DNA of 64,000 nt from Punica granatum (Eukaryota > Streptophyta > Magnoliopsida > Myrtales > Lythraceae): assembly GCF_007655135.1 (NCBI RefSeq), contig NC_045127.1:14827001-14891000 (forward strand). The letters run 5' to 3'. The notes beneath the pieces are model-generated. The model did no database searches. It was given only the letters and a program-made list of their open reading frames with translations, and was not told the DNA's origin. The first letter of the stretch is position 1. Each line of letters starts with the position of its first letter. Below, in pieces: positions 10,319 to 21,798 of this stretch. The position numbers and the translations under genes were made by a program.

Positions 10319-10795
10319 ATAATATTTAGGTCATGAAAATTCACAAATATATAAATCTCAGCGATTTGACCCCTAAAGGATTTAAACCTCGGTAATTTTT
10401 TTTTGGATATATAACTATCATTATTAGTGTAATATTCTTATTTATTATCTGCTGTTGCAAGGTCTCTATCTACATACACAACAATTTTTGTATTTTTGTG
10501 TTTCAGAGTAGGCTCCATTTTAGTTGCCATCAACCAAATTACCACTAGCAGGAGAAAGGGCCCCGTAATGATAATACAGAAAGTGACAACTCAGTTTCAA
10601 AATTACCAACGATGTGAGACTACAAACAAATATTCCATTTGCAAAAGACTCCGACAATAATGATATTTCAGAAAATCACATGGGCCTTCTTCTGCTATCT
10701 AAAGCACCTACCACAAGAATGTGTAAATTTGTCGTATTATATATTTTATATAATTAGTGACATTTTACTACAAATATTTAATGGGAAGACATTAA
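10319..10795. other. Intergenic region
   Basis: AT-rich sequence with scattered short repeats. I see no gene or recognisable element. Confidence 0.4.
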
Positions 10796-10979
10796 TGGTC
10801 CGTTTGTTTTCAGGGTTAAAATCACAAAAACTTTAACTTTAACTTTAACTCAACCTACTACACAACAAAAATACACATTTCCCAAGTCAACTTTAACTTT
10901 AACTCAACACACTATACAACATTTGTTCTTTTCCACAATCAAAATCAAAATTACTTTAACTCTAAAACCAAACGTCTCA
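10796..10979 (-). mobile_element. Tourist-like (PIF/Harbinger-type) MITE, copy 1
   Basis: This 184-bp element has TGGTCCGTTTG at one end and CAAACGTCTCA at the other, and is flanked by TAA at 10793-10795 and 10980-10982. Inside are repeated CTTTAACTTTAACTCAAC units. It is the inverse of the copies at 19289-19479 and 23394-23580. The short inverted ends and 3-bp TAA/TTA duplication fit PIF/Harbinger-type MITEs. Confidence 0.75.
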
Positions 10980-11138
10980 TAAAAATGCATTGACGTTGTA
11001 ATCGGAACAAAAATATGCGTTTAAGTTCGGATTAATTAATCTTTTTTTTATTCGTCGATTGATATCTGAAAATCTAATAGATTTTAACCAATTTAGACTC
11101 CATAACTGATTGGCATATTAAAATAAAAAATTTTATCA

Positions 11139-11292
11139 GAGAGGGTGTAGCGCAGTGGTGCATATATATCCTTGATAATTAAGGGATTTAAGTTCGATAT
11201 TCACTGTGGGACTATATCCATACTCTTTATTAGTTGTTAGGTTCTTATTTCATTGTAGCAGACCCACGGACCTTTCTTGTAACCTAAAAAAT
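11139..11292 (+). repeat. tRNA-derived SINE, family 1, plus-strand copy
   Basis: It starts GAGGGTGTAGCGCAGTGGTG, a good A box, and has a weakened B box (AAGTTCGATATT). It then carries the family's CTTTATTAGTTGTTAGG segment and ends CGGACCTTTCTTGTAACC plus an A-run. The tRNA-like head and the CTTGTAAC tail resemble the plant Au-SINE type. I make this comparison from memory, not from an alignment. Confidence 0.7.
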
Positions 11293-11452
11293 GTAAAACT
11301 TATCAATCATGGATTTTCTTTAGTTGCAATACTCGAACTTGAGAACTTGTACAAAGGGAAAAGGTGTTGAGCAATCAGAACCAACCAATATTAGTTAAAT
11401 TGATTGATCCTTTTAAACTGTCCTGCATCACTACATAACTAATGTACCACTA

Positions 11453-12350
11453 TATTTTTTTTTTGATAACTCATTAAAATTTCATTAATAGAGGTAATCT
11501 TACCAGAGGAAGTTTACAAGAGATTTACAAAAGGATCAGAACCCCTACAACCAAAAACAATGAGAAGCACAAGGAGACATTTACAAAAGAGATACAAGAC
11601 AATCTCTACAACCAGACAATAAAATCCAAAGACCTATCAACACTCGATTTAGCTAAACAGTCTGCAAAACCATTGTATTCTCTAGGAGAGTGTTGATACC
11701 GAACCAAAGTGAAATGCATAGCATACAACTGAATGTCCAAGAGTATGCTCCGATATTTCCATAGTAATCCAAGATAAAGCAATCTTGGAACCCAACTCGA
11801 TGATGAGAGAGGAACCAAGGAAAATGAAGCTCAAAGCAACGATTTTCAAGGCACATCTAATTGCAAGTAACTTAGCAAGATTTGAATCTATAATACCAGA
11901 AGAAGATGAGAATAGACAGATAATAAGACATTTTGAATATCTGAGAACACCTTCATACCCGTGGGATCAGTTTGCCAAGTGAAAATCTATCAACGTTCCA
12001 AGTGAACCAATCAGCTGGTGGCTGACTAGGAGATTTGAGGACAACTCTTTTGTATATTGGACCAGCTATGAATACCCTCTGAAGAGCGATAAAGACAGCA
12101 ACTGAATAAGGAAAATAATCCTTGATGGTTTTTACCCACATAACAAGTCGATTAAATACCATATGGATCGGATTGTCGAGCGTGGCTTCCTCAGCATTGA
12201 AAATAGCCGAATTTCTTGCTAGCCATATGGACTAAACGATGGCAAAAATAGCACAGTTCACACCTTTCTCTGAAATTTGTTTTCAAAGAATAATCGATAA
12301 GAAAAAAGTCTAAACGAATACTTTGATCATTCTATCCTTAAAAATGGTAG
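11453..12350 (-). mobile_element. 5'-truncated LINE (L1-type) with RNase H-like C-terminus, degenerate
   Basis: The minus strand ends in a poly-A tail (poly-T at 11455-11464), preceded by an AT-rich 3' UTR. Upstream the frames read IWLARNSAIFN (near 12225), PADWFTWNVDRFSLGKL (near 12010) and LVRYQHSPREYNGFADCLAKS (near 11690). These are the linker, start and end of the plant LINE RNase H-like region (WF..NVDG and H.PRE.N..AD.LAK motifs). Stops and frameshifts break it. The 5' end is lost somewhere between 12270 and 12360, and no reverse transcriptase core remains. No target duplication was identified. Confidence 0.75.
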
Positions 12351-12954
12351 AAAGATTATTAGTTTCTCTTTTGTTGCATTATTTTAGATGAAAAGCAAAA
12401 TCTCAATATTTACTTGGTTTGGATTAACTTTTCTTCTTAACAAATTCTGTATTATAAATCAAGATTATAATATTGACAAAATTTATTATCACAATCTTAA
12501 AATCTCAATAACATCCCCTATGGAGGCTATGAAAACACACTTCATTCTTCCTCCCTAGCTTCCATCCTTTTTTTTTTTTATAGAGAATTAAAGCAAAAGC
12601 CAGCCTAGCTAGCTAGGTCGAGGCTTCCTAATAATTTGCATGAGATATGACCTTTTTAATGGGATGAATAGGGGAAATTACAACTAGTCTATTCCTTCTC
12701 GTATACACAGCTTAACTAGAAAATATAGTAATTAATCGGATATATATATACACACACATATCTATTGAATTCAATGTGTATGTTCCGATACTTTCAGATA
12801 GATCACCCCACATGTGTCATATTTTTTCAGAAACAATAGGACTAAAATGAAAAATATCTGAAACTATTAATAGCACTTTCAAAATATTTGAAAACTGAGT
12901 GGGGTCAATTGACCCCACTATTCACTACATACATGCGCCCATGAATACACACAC

Positions 12955-12988
<34 letters not shown>

Positions 12989-13546
12989 AAAAAATGATCC
13001 CAATATATACACACACACATAAAAACCGATTAAAAAAATGATTCCATGAATTCAGAATCATATAATACGTATCGAGGTATTACCAAAAAAAGAAAAAAAA
13101 AAGTGCAGAAAATTTTCATATGGTGGAATATAAAGATTCCCGAACAGAAGTCCTTTATTTATTTCTTTCTACCGAAAAAAAAGAAATGCTTTATTTATTT
13201 CTTATTAGAACAAGACAAGACCGCAATCACAGACAAGGAAAGTGAAGACAAACAACAATATTGCGTTACGAATCACATGATGGAAACGTCCATTACGTCG
13301 ATGTTCACACTCGCACCACCACCAGATTGTCATGCTGACTTTTTTCTATCTTATAAGTCCACTTAATAAATCATTGCATGCTTGATTATTTTTCGACCCA
13401 CAATTATTAAAAGTATAATCACCCACAAAGTGCCTTACATGTCAAAATCCAATTATTTCCTAGACTTTAAATCGGTACATCAATTAGTGTTAATTATCGA
13501 ATCAATGTCACGTGGGACCCACATGATTTGATGATGTCTTTTGAAG
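12351..13546. other. Intergenic region downstream of the MYB gene
   Basis: AT-rich sequence with an (AT)14 microsatellite at 12957-12984 and an A-rich stretch near 13026-13110. Open frames here have low-complexity translations and no recognisable domain. A CACGTG core lies at about 13510. Confidence 0.45.
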
Positions 13547-15147
13547 TTAGGCTTGTAATTGAAAGCAGCCATCGTCCGTCCAGCTCTTCAGCAATTCTTC
13601 AGAGAAAAGAAGCGGCTGCTGGTCGATGTCGTCGCTCTCAAGTTGGCACAATTTCCAAAATTCGGACTCGGAGAAATCGGAGGCCAAAAACTCGAAGTCC
13701 ATCGCCAGGTTCTCTAGCTCGTTTTCCTCTTCAGATGCAGTGGTTGCCAGCGAGCCACCACCCGGTTTTGCTCCATTATCGCCTTCGGTTGACAGCTCGG
13801 GACATCCCGGTCTATAGTCTATAACACGATAAACATCATTCTGTGGCTCTGAGCTCGGGGCAGTAGAGACTGTCCTCGCAGTCCTTGCGGGTTTCAGTTG
13901 TCTCACAATGGAGTTGCCTACATTCGAGTTCTTGCTGGGCATCAGTTTGGTCGTCTGAGAGCTTTTATCACGACCGGAGTCACCCTTCGACTGCTCTTTG
14001 CTCTTCAACTTCTTCTTTAATACCGTGTTCCAGTAATTTTTAATTTCATTGTCTGTTCGCCCTGGGAGTCTTCCGGCAATCAGCGACCATCTATCAATCA
14101 CCAGAACCATATCTCCCACGATCAATAATAAAATACGATGATGTACAAGATCCATTCCATTAATGCAGCAATTATAAAAAGAAAATGCAAGTAGTAGAGG
14201 CATGTCAGCGAAGTTAATGCAAAAAATATATTATATGCTTATGGATAAACTTTTTTCCATTTTTTATTTGTCCATCTCTCAACGATAATTATAGAAAATT
14301 TATCCAATAGGATCAGTTTAGTTGGACTGTTTATTTATCTATTAATTTATTTTTCCAGAAATCGAATTAATAAACACATATAGCAGGACACAGGATTAGT
14401 ATATTTGAGTTAGAATTTGCGCAGAGAAACTGCCAATTGCAATATCCAGTAGTATAGATGGAGAGGGACTTGATTCGACTCGATCGTCTCACCTGTTGCC
14501 CAAAAGCTTGTGGAGCCGAATGATGAGATCCTCTTCCTCGGGGGAAATGTTGCCTCTCTTGATATCGGGTCTCAGATAATTGAGCCACCTCAATCGACAA
14601 CTCTTCCCGCATCTCCTCAATCCTGCATTCATAAACCAAAACCATATAGCTTCACATTTCCATCTTCATTGAGGAGAAGAATGCGCCAATAATGTATGGT
14701 AAAATTCCTACGTGCCAAATTAATCATCGTATTGCAGATCTGGAATCACTGAAAAAGTTCGAATATGGCACATTGATTACTACTCTGGACCACACAATTA
14801 TCTTTATCTCCATCATTATTTGCATTTTTTTTCTCCTCGCACGAGGTACCATGAACGTAACCATCAAAAGAAGCTGTCCATTTAATTCTAGACTAGATAA
14901 AATAGTTTCGAATATCAGTAGTCTTCTGTACTGAAAATTAGCTAGCGTAGAGACAGAATTGGCATGTCGAAATGAAAATATAGCAAACGGAGTGTGCTGG
15001 CTCGGGTGACTCACCGGATACCCTCGGGATGTTGCCCCACTTGCCTTCGCCATGGGCGGCAACGTAGTCCACCAGAATCTTGTCCTCCATGGCAGTCCAA
15101 GCTCCTCTGTTTAGTCCCTCCTTAGGGCAGCAAGGAGCCCTCCCCAT
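13547..15147 (-). CDS. R2R3-MYB transcription factor, TT2/MYB123-like
   Basis: Three exons on the minus strand, 15147-15015 (133 nt), 14622-14493 (130 nt) and 14090-13547 (544 nt), join with GT-AG introns to give 268 residues. The 133/130-nt exon pair is the classic R2R3-MYB pattern. The protein starts [18 protein letters not shown]2 spans about residues 14-62 and R3 about 67-112, with Ile70 in place of the first R3 tryptophan, as is usual. R3 contains the bHLH-binding signature D76-L77-x2-R80-x3-L84-x6-L91-x3-R95, so it should act with a TT8-type bHLH partner. DIKRGNI and [15 protein letters not shown] fit regulators of flavonoid genes. The C-terminus is acidic, with several Asp/Glu-rich patches. 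I do not see a clean subgroup-5 or subgroup-6 C-terminal motif: [12 protein letters not shown] (near 140) is only loosely similar. Gly38 sits where Arg is usual. The exact subgroup is therefore open. Confidence 0.92.
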
Positions 15148-15243
15148 CACTACTACAACCAAAATTACCTATGAACCTCTCCTCTTCCTCTCTTTGTCCC
15201 CTTCTCAATGGAGCTTGGGAAAGTGAATGGGGGTTATACGGAT

Positions 15244-15300
15244 TCTTATAGAGGGCTCCATTCGATCGGATATGGACAAGAAAAATAATATTTAAATAGC
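15244..15300 (-). promoter_or_regulatory. Candidate core promoter of the MYB gene
   Basis: On the minus strand two TATA-like elements lie upstream of the start codon. CTATAAGAAT (about 15243-15252) lies roughly 100 bp from the ATG, and TATTTAAATA (15288-15297) roughly 145 bp. The nearer one would give a 5' leader of about 70 bases, a normal plant length. No further elements can be assigned. Confidence 0.4.
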
Positions 15301-18300
15301 CCACTTGAATTTAATCTATTACTAGGAAGGAGTCCGCGCCATGCTGTGGGTCTTTAAGAGCTTTTTTTCTCAACAGTTAATATTTTCATGCGATCAAAGT
15401 TAGAGTATGGATGTTAGTAATTAATATAGCCTTACTCATTTTAAAATAGATTCAACACTCTAATTTCGAAATTGTTTCAATTTTGTGAATATAATGAACG
15501 TGGAGGAAAAATTAATGAGAAACTTAATTAAATGATAATATAAGATAAATATGACAAAACAAAAATTTATATGAAATTTTAGGAATAATGATCAAATAGT
15601 TTTACATGAAAGGGAGAGAAAGTGAAGAATGTATTTGAGTAAAAAGTGCAAGATTGGAAGGAAAAAATGCAACAAATTAAAGATTATAGTAAGTTATAGA
15701 AACTAAAAGAAAATTGTAAAGAAACAGTCATTTGAAGGAAGAATCAAAAGTCACGTGGCTCCCTGAGGTTAGGATGGATTGATATTGATGTATAATTAGA
15801 AAGATAAAATATATATTTCAAGTATTAAGTTGTTAAAAATCTATCTAAATAGTTTTTATTTATTATTTATGTTATATATTATATAGCATGTTTAAAAAGG
15901 TAAATAGAGAGTTGGAAGAATTAAAATAAAGAAATCAAGTTAAAAAGGGGGAAATAAGAGAATAAAAAAATTATGTACCTTATTTCTTCTAACCTTATTA
16001 TATAGTTGTGTTGTTACAATCTTACAATTCTTCTAGTTACAAATATATTTATGTCATTACTTCTTAAATTACAATGATATACTATAATGTCCTTACTAAA
16101 CACCTATATTATCCTATAAAGTACCAAACAAAATTTATGAACAAAATTTAGTTTGCTACTATTAGTAAAAAAAATGAATTCTTGTTATTTTATACTTACT
16201 AAAAAATGAATTAACTCATTTTATTATATCATATATATTAGTTTTTAAGATTAATTAGTCGAGGTTTATAAATTTATTTGTTATGAGTTATAACGTTATT
16301 CTAAAAATATATATGTATAGAGAGATAATGATTTAATAGTAATATTTTTTGCTTAGAAAAAGGATAGACAAAATAATGGAGGGATCTGTTAAAACTAGAG
16401 ACATCATAATGGAGAAACATTCTGACACTCTAATAGTACCCACTTCATCGTTATTTCTCCACAAATTTATAGAGATAAAAGTTGCATGTGGTATGATTTT
16501 GAGCAAAAAATATGCGTGAATATCTAAATGATACGTCTACTTTTGTAAGATGTGACCAGTTTTGGTTAATTAATATATAGATAGTTAAAACGTGAATTTT
16601 TTGGAGGATGTAAAAAAAATCAAAAGAAGAGATAAAAATGAAAAATAATAAAATTTGTGGCTAAATTTAAAAAGGAAGAAAAGAAAGGACAGAATGAAAA
16701 AGAAAGAAAAAATAAGGGACCCGTGTCCTTGTCTAGGTTAACACTGCTAAAACAACAGTTTCAGTTTTATTAAAGATTATAAGATGTTGTCCCATGCATA
16801 TAGGCATATATTTAATTGATGACATTACGTTCAACTTGGATTATTAGAAAATTTTCCACAGATAGGGGTAGTACTAGTGCAGTCACACGTCCCTGTTTAG
16901 TAATCCAAAAATTTAATATTTGATTCTCTTGATGAGGACTACGGTTCTCCTTTATTAGTTTTTCCTCTCTTTTTTTTTTGGTTATAAGGGAGCCTATGGT
17001 ATAATACAAGAATAGAAATAGTAAAGCTAAATAAAGAGGCATGGAAGTCTCACTAACGAGAAATCCGAGACCTCATAGTTTCGGGAGTGACTTGTGCTAC
17101 TGTATCAAATCTCATTTCTTAAATTTATGGGAGAAATTGCTTTCATAATTTCGAAAGATCGAGTATTAAAGATTATTTCTCCTCCCAATAAGTGCGGGGC
17201 TCGAACCTGTGTTCTTCTCCTTACGGGGGTTGAAACTGCTTCCCACTCAATCAATACTTTGTTAATTTTTTTTATTTCTTTATAGAAAAAAAAGAAATCA
17301 ATACCAAACTCTAAAACAATAGTATGAGACGGACTCATAACAGAAAATTAAAAAAAGAAAATCTTGCCTTTGGGGTAATGGGAGAATTGCCAGTTAGCAT
17401 TTTTTTTTTTGGGTAAAGAAATGTCGGTTAGTATTTACTACTATATCGGGACTGATACTTTGGACCTCTGATTTATAGATAGATATATAATATATGTACA
17501 CAGTATTCTTTTCTAAGATCCGCATCTAGTATACATTATCCCACGTTCTAAATCCAAGACCTATAGCTAAGTAATTAATAAGTACATGCATCTAGGGCTC
17601 TTTATTACATGCGCTATTGCTAAATAATTTCGAAAAATTATTTGTCTCGTTGAATTAAAAATTCACATGAATCATATGTTTACAAGGGAGGTCCCCAGCT
17701 TAATAGGGAATACAGAAAAAGAAATTATAGAAACACTTGAAAATTCTATTGATGAGAATTAAGTTACCAGTGAGTATCATTATACTGAATTGCCTTTCTC
17801 CAAATAAATATATAGGATGAATGCCAAGCATCAGGCACACATCAAAAAAGGGTGATGGTATTGGTGACTATAATAAGGTCCCAAGAGCACCCACTCCTCC
17901 CAAGATCTTTTTCCAGATGACGATGTGAGAATAACTCAAAGCAAAAAATACCTCATGAACACGCTTGTTTAGGAGAAAAATTGTATATAACAGATATATC
18001 ACATGGCACTATATTATCAGAAACATAACAATGTCTATTTATTATTAAGCATAATAATATATTTTTATCGATAGCAATATTTTTTGTGATGTTACTAAAA
18101 ATAAAGAAATTGAAAAACCCTATTAGCTTATCACATATTATATCAATTACATATAAGATTTTCCTCCTCGTTTAGGGCGTCTTATAGGACTACACATGAT
18201 GTGCCGACTTTATAAGTTAGTGATCTTATTGAGAGCGGAACTCAAGACCTTGTCCCCCGGAGGCAAAAATTATGGATACCAAGAGTAGATCTCACATTGG

Positions 18301-18885
18301 TAAAGGATAAGGATCTTTCTAACTTTATAAAGGCCAAGAAAAACTCTTTCCTACGAAAACTTTTGTAAAGTACAGACTCGCCCAGTTACACACAAAATCT
18401 TTTCGAATATCTTGGACACATATGAGGAGTCTGGCTTATTAGCATATACATATATTTGGTATCTATATAAAGGAATCAAATAGCTAGTTTCTTATGTAAA
18501 ACAAATAGCTAGTTTTCGTCCACTCCTTGGTATGCTGATTCGAATTAGTCCGAACTCATTGAACTTTCGAATATCAGGGTATAAAAAAAAATAACTTGAA
18601 CACAAGATCTTGCGGTAGGTACTGCTCGTGGAAAGTGTTCCTTTTTCCATTTATTGGGATATGATGAAACTGGAAAGTGGTCTTTTCCCTTGTCTGTTAG
18701 AATAAAACTATGTGCGGGAAAAAATTTAATTTTTAACAATAAGTGATTAAGCACATTATGAATTTTTATTCAAGAAAAATATATCGTGGAACAAAATTGT
18801 TTCACTTAAAAATTAAATGAGTTCAATAGAAAATTATATTTTACTAGAGCAAAATTTTAATATTCTATAGAGTTAATATGCAATT
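15301..18885. other. Long AT-rich intergenic region
   Basis: About 3.6 kb with many short homopolymer runs and no reading frame or domain that I can support. It includes the MYB gene's upstream region. Fragments near 17180-17300 and 18120-18260 contain CTCGAACCT-like and GAACTCAAGACC-like boxes that may be remnants of SINE family 2, but they are too decayed to delimit. Confidence 0.45.
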
Positions 18886-19235
18886 TGGTCCCCGACTAAT
18901 GGTGGTTACATCAATTTGGTTACAAACTTATTTTTTGCATCAATTTGGTCATTGAGTTTGTGAAGTTGCACGAATTTGGTCTTTGTTAGCCATTTAGGTC
19001 CCTAACTTTAAAAAATTGCATCAAGTTAGTCCCTGTTACATCATTAAGGTCCCCCACTTAAGAAAATTGCATCATGTAATTTCTCTGGTTACATCAAATT
19101 GGTCATTTGGTTACATCAAACTGGTCCTCTATTATATCACTTAGGTCCTCTAAGGCATTCCCTTGACAGTAGGTATTGACGCCATTAAATGATGAATCAT
19201 TGTTACATCACTTTGGTCAAACAGAACATCAAATT
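18886..19235. repeat. Degenerate array of TTACATCAATTTGGTC-type motifs
   Basis: A short phrase of the form TTACATCAATTTGGTCC (variants TTGCATCAAGTTAGTCC, TTACATCACTTAGGTCC and others) recurs about ten times at uneven 25-45-bp intervals. This pattern is common in the arms of plant inverted-repeat transposons. I could not find matching ends here, so I list it as a repeat array of unknown origin. Confidence 0.55.
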
Positions 19236-19288
19236 GATCCTTCGACATATGTTGCTTAGACTTGAAGTTTTAAATGAAAAGTGACTTA

Positions 19289-19479
19289 CGGTGCATTTGG
19301 TTTCGGAGTTAAAGTAACTTTGATTTTGATTGTGAAAAATGACAAATGTTGTGTAGTATGTTGAGTTAAAGTTAAAGTTAAAATTTTTTACTTGAGAAAT
19401 GTGTATTTTTGTTATGTGGTGGGTTGAGTTAAAGTTAAAGTTAAAGTTTTTGTAATTTTAACCCTGAAAATAAGAGGGC
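19289..19479 (+). mobile_element. Tourist-like MITE, copy 2
   Basis: This 191-bp element is flanked by TTA at 19286-19288 and 19480-19482. It begins CGGTGCATTTGGTTTCGGAG and contains two GAGTTAAAGTTAAAGTTAAA clusters, as in copies 1 and 3. The distal end (CCTGAAAATAAGAGGGC) has diverged from the usual CCAAAC. Confidence 0.7.
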
Positions 19480-19482
19480 TTA

Positions 19483-20059
19483 GTATCCCGTTTTTGGCAG
19501 GTAATACTGGTTGTTAGAGAGCTTGTTATTGTTTAGGAGCTTACGTGCTCTCTAGGTTGCTTCTGTTGAGGTCTTATGTACAGTTTGTTCATGTCAATGG
19601 GCCTTGTTCTTGGGTTTGATATTAATTACCAGTACTACTGCTATTTTATTTTATTTTATTTTATTTTTAATTCATATGAGATAGCTGTTGTGGTCAAATA
19701 AATGGGAGGGAGGTTGAATTTGTGCAACTATTGATTTTATATTATATTTCTGTGTCAAGAGTCAACAGGGAGCCCGAAGAAAAGGAAAAGCAGTTGGGCT
19801 TTGTTTATCAATTAGAAAATCACAAAGTTTAGGTTTTGAATGAAGGAAGGCTTTCCATGATTTGATATTTACTTATCCAACCGCTTGGTATAATTCCATG
19901 GGTTTCCGAGAAATTTACATTCATTTTAATTTCAACGATATCCAAGGATATTTTATGACACTCACGCATGATTTTCTAAGATAAATGAAAAGGCAGGCTG
20001 ATGCTAAATAGTAATATATGAAATAATTTATGCGAGTCGGCAATTTTCCTTTTCTCTTT
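19483..20059. other. Intergenic region with an (ATTTT)n microsatellite
   Basis: AT-rich, with ATTTT repeated about five times at 19642-19669. I see no gene. Confidence 0.5.
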
Positions 20060-20255
20060 TTTTGGTCCGAATCCAAGTATCTGAAAACCTAATTGGACTC
20101 CAAATAAAGTCGGGCTAACTCTCTAAGTGATAAAACTCTATTAGCGTAGGATTTTTTTATTTCACAAAATTCAAATATGAGATCTTACTTAAGAAAAATA
20201 AGCGTCAAATCACTTGAATTAACCGTTATTTTTTTTCCCTCTTTAAATCTCGAGA
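20060..20255 (-). repeat. tRNA-derived SINE, family 2, minus-strand copy
   Basis: It carries the family signature on the minus strand: TTCAAGTGATTTGACGC, AAGTAAGATCTCATATTTGA, AGAGTTTTATCACTTAGAG and the 3' phrase TCAGATACTTGGATTCGG. It lies 185 bp from another copy in the same orientation. Confidence 0.6.
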
Positions 20256-20439
20256 ATACTGGGCAATATGGACGTTACTCATTATTTTACAATTATAAAA
20301 CGGGGCATGATTTAGGGATCTTCTGGAAATACTCATTAAGTACGTGCTAGTTGCTACCGTATATAATAGAGCAAGTAAATGCAATTATATTTTCACAAAA
20401 AGAATAAAAAGGCAATTAATTTCTTTTCTGAGTTCACTT

Positions 20440-20610
20440 TGATATCTGCAAATCCAACATGCGTATCCCAACTAATCCAATTTGAGTTGGGTCGGCTCAC
20501 AGAGGGATAAAATTCTCCAAGTGATTTTCTTTATTTACAAGATATGAGACTGAAATCTTAATAAAGAAAAATGAACGTCGAACCGTTTGAACTAACTCAT
20601 TTCGATAAAT
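20440..20610 (-). repeat. tRNA-derived SINE, family 2, minus-strand copy
   Basis: The minus strand reads GAGTTAGTTCAAACGGTTCG, AAGATTTCAGTCTCATATC, GAGAATTTTATCCCTCTG and GGATTTGCAGATATCAAAG, in family-2 order. It is closest to the copy at 6470-6660. Confidence 0.6.
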
Positions 20611-21798
20611 ACAATCATTTTCTATCCACGTGGATCTGCACATGATTAAAATAGTATAGTTATCATTTTACCATCGTAGTGGGAGTAGTTTAGCTAGCTA
20701 GATCACACTTCAACTGTCCAAGGCACGTAGCACTAATTACATGCTCTGAAATTGCAGCTACAGTAATTAATGAGAGTATGGCGGGAACCTTCCTCGCGGT
20801 GCAATCAATTCAACAAAATAATATTATATTGAAAGAGTCAGAACATCGACATTGATAGAAATGATTAAAAAAAAACTGAAACGACTTTCAAATTTCAATA
20901 ATGAATCATGACCTCAGGCTGTGATGTATATATTTTCAAGATCAAGGTGCCTTCAAAAATCAAGGCCTTAATGCCTCGGCCATGGACATGGTGTATCTTG
21001 TGTGCCCTGCACGACAGCCTTCCTCCATTGACCAAAGTTATGGCGTCCTTAAATTATTGCAATATGATCTGCATTTTCACAATTATAATATGACTGATAT
21101 TTACTTTGGGCTGCTAAGTAGGTAAGCCCCAATTTCCGCTGACTGCCTTGGATCTTGAAACTAGTTTGAACTTCCATCTTGATCAGCTGGAAATATGGAT
21201 GAGGTGTGGAGACTGTTTCAGGAAATCAGAAACATTGGTAAAAAGGCTTAATCAATGAATGAATGCAATGAAAACATCGATCCCCCTTATATAATCAGCT
21301 GTAAATTTAGCCGATAGAATATATGATACCCATTCTCTTATGGATTTTTCTGTGTGCAACTCTCTTGGTCCCATAATAGATGCGGCAGTTGAAATGTGGT
21401 TAATTCGACATTCACACTTGCTGATGGTTTTCTTATAATTGATGATTCGGTCGGATATGCGTTTTATGTGTACACAAGATGGATGGATGCAATGGGAGAT
21501 CCTATTCTGTCGATTCACAATCGAGTAGACGTCTTCTACTTGGTTTCACCTTTAAATACCCATTTGCTTATCAACAACTGAAAGAGGTGAGTACCCGTTG
21601 GAAGGGATACAAACTGATGTTAGCAACACCAATTAGCATCGATCATCATCTAGGCCCTTGATTTTGGCAATCGAGCTCTAACGGTGATAAATTTCGTTTA
21701 CCGCCCTGATACCAAGAAATCAACCATTTATGATAGTGACCCTCAAAAGTTCCCGAAGATTTAAAAAAAAAAAGTATTTCACCCATAAAAGAAAAATA
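20611..21798. other. Intergenic region
   Basis: No gene is supported. Short open frames near 20908-21093 and 21252-21660 have no recognisable domains or splice partners. Confidence 0.4.

Noticed and set aside
13046..13366. Open frame of 106 residues downstream of the MYB gene
   Set aside because: The translation is lysine-rich low complexity in an A-rich stretch, with no domain and no splice partner.
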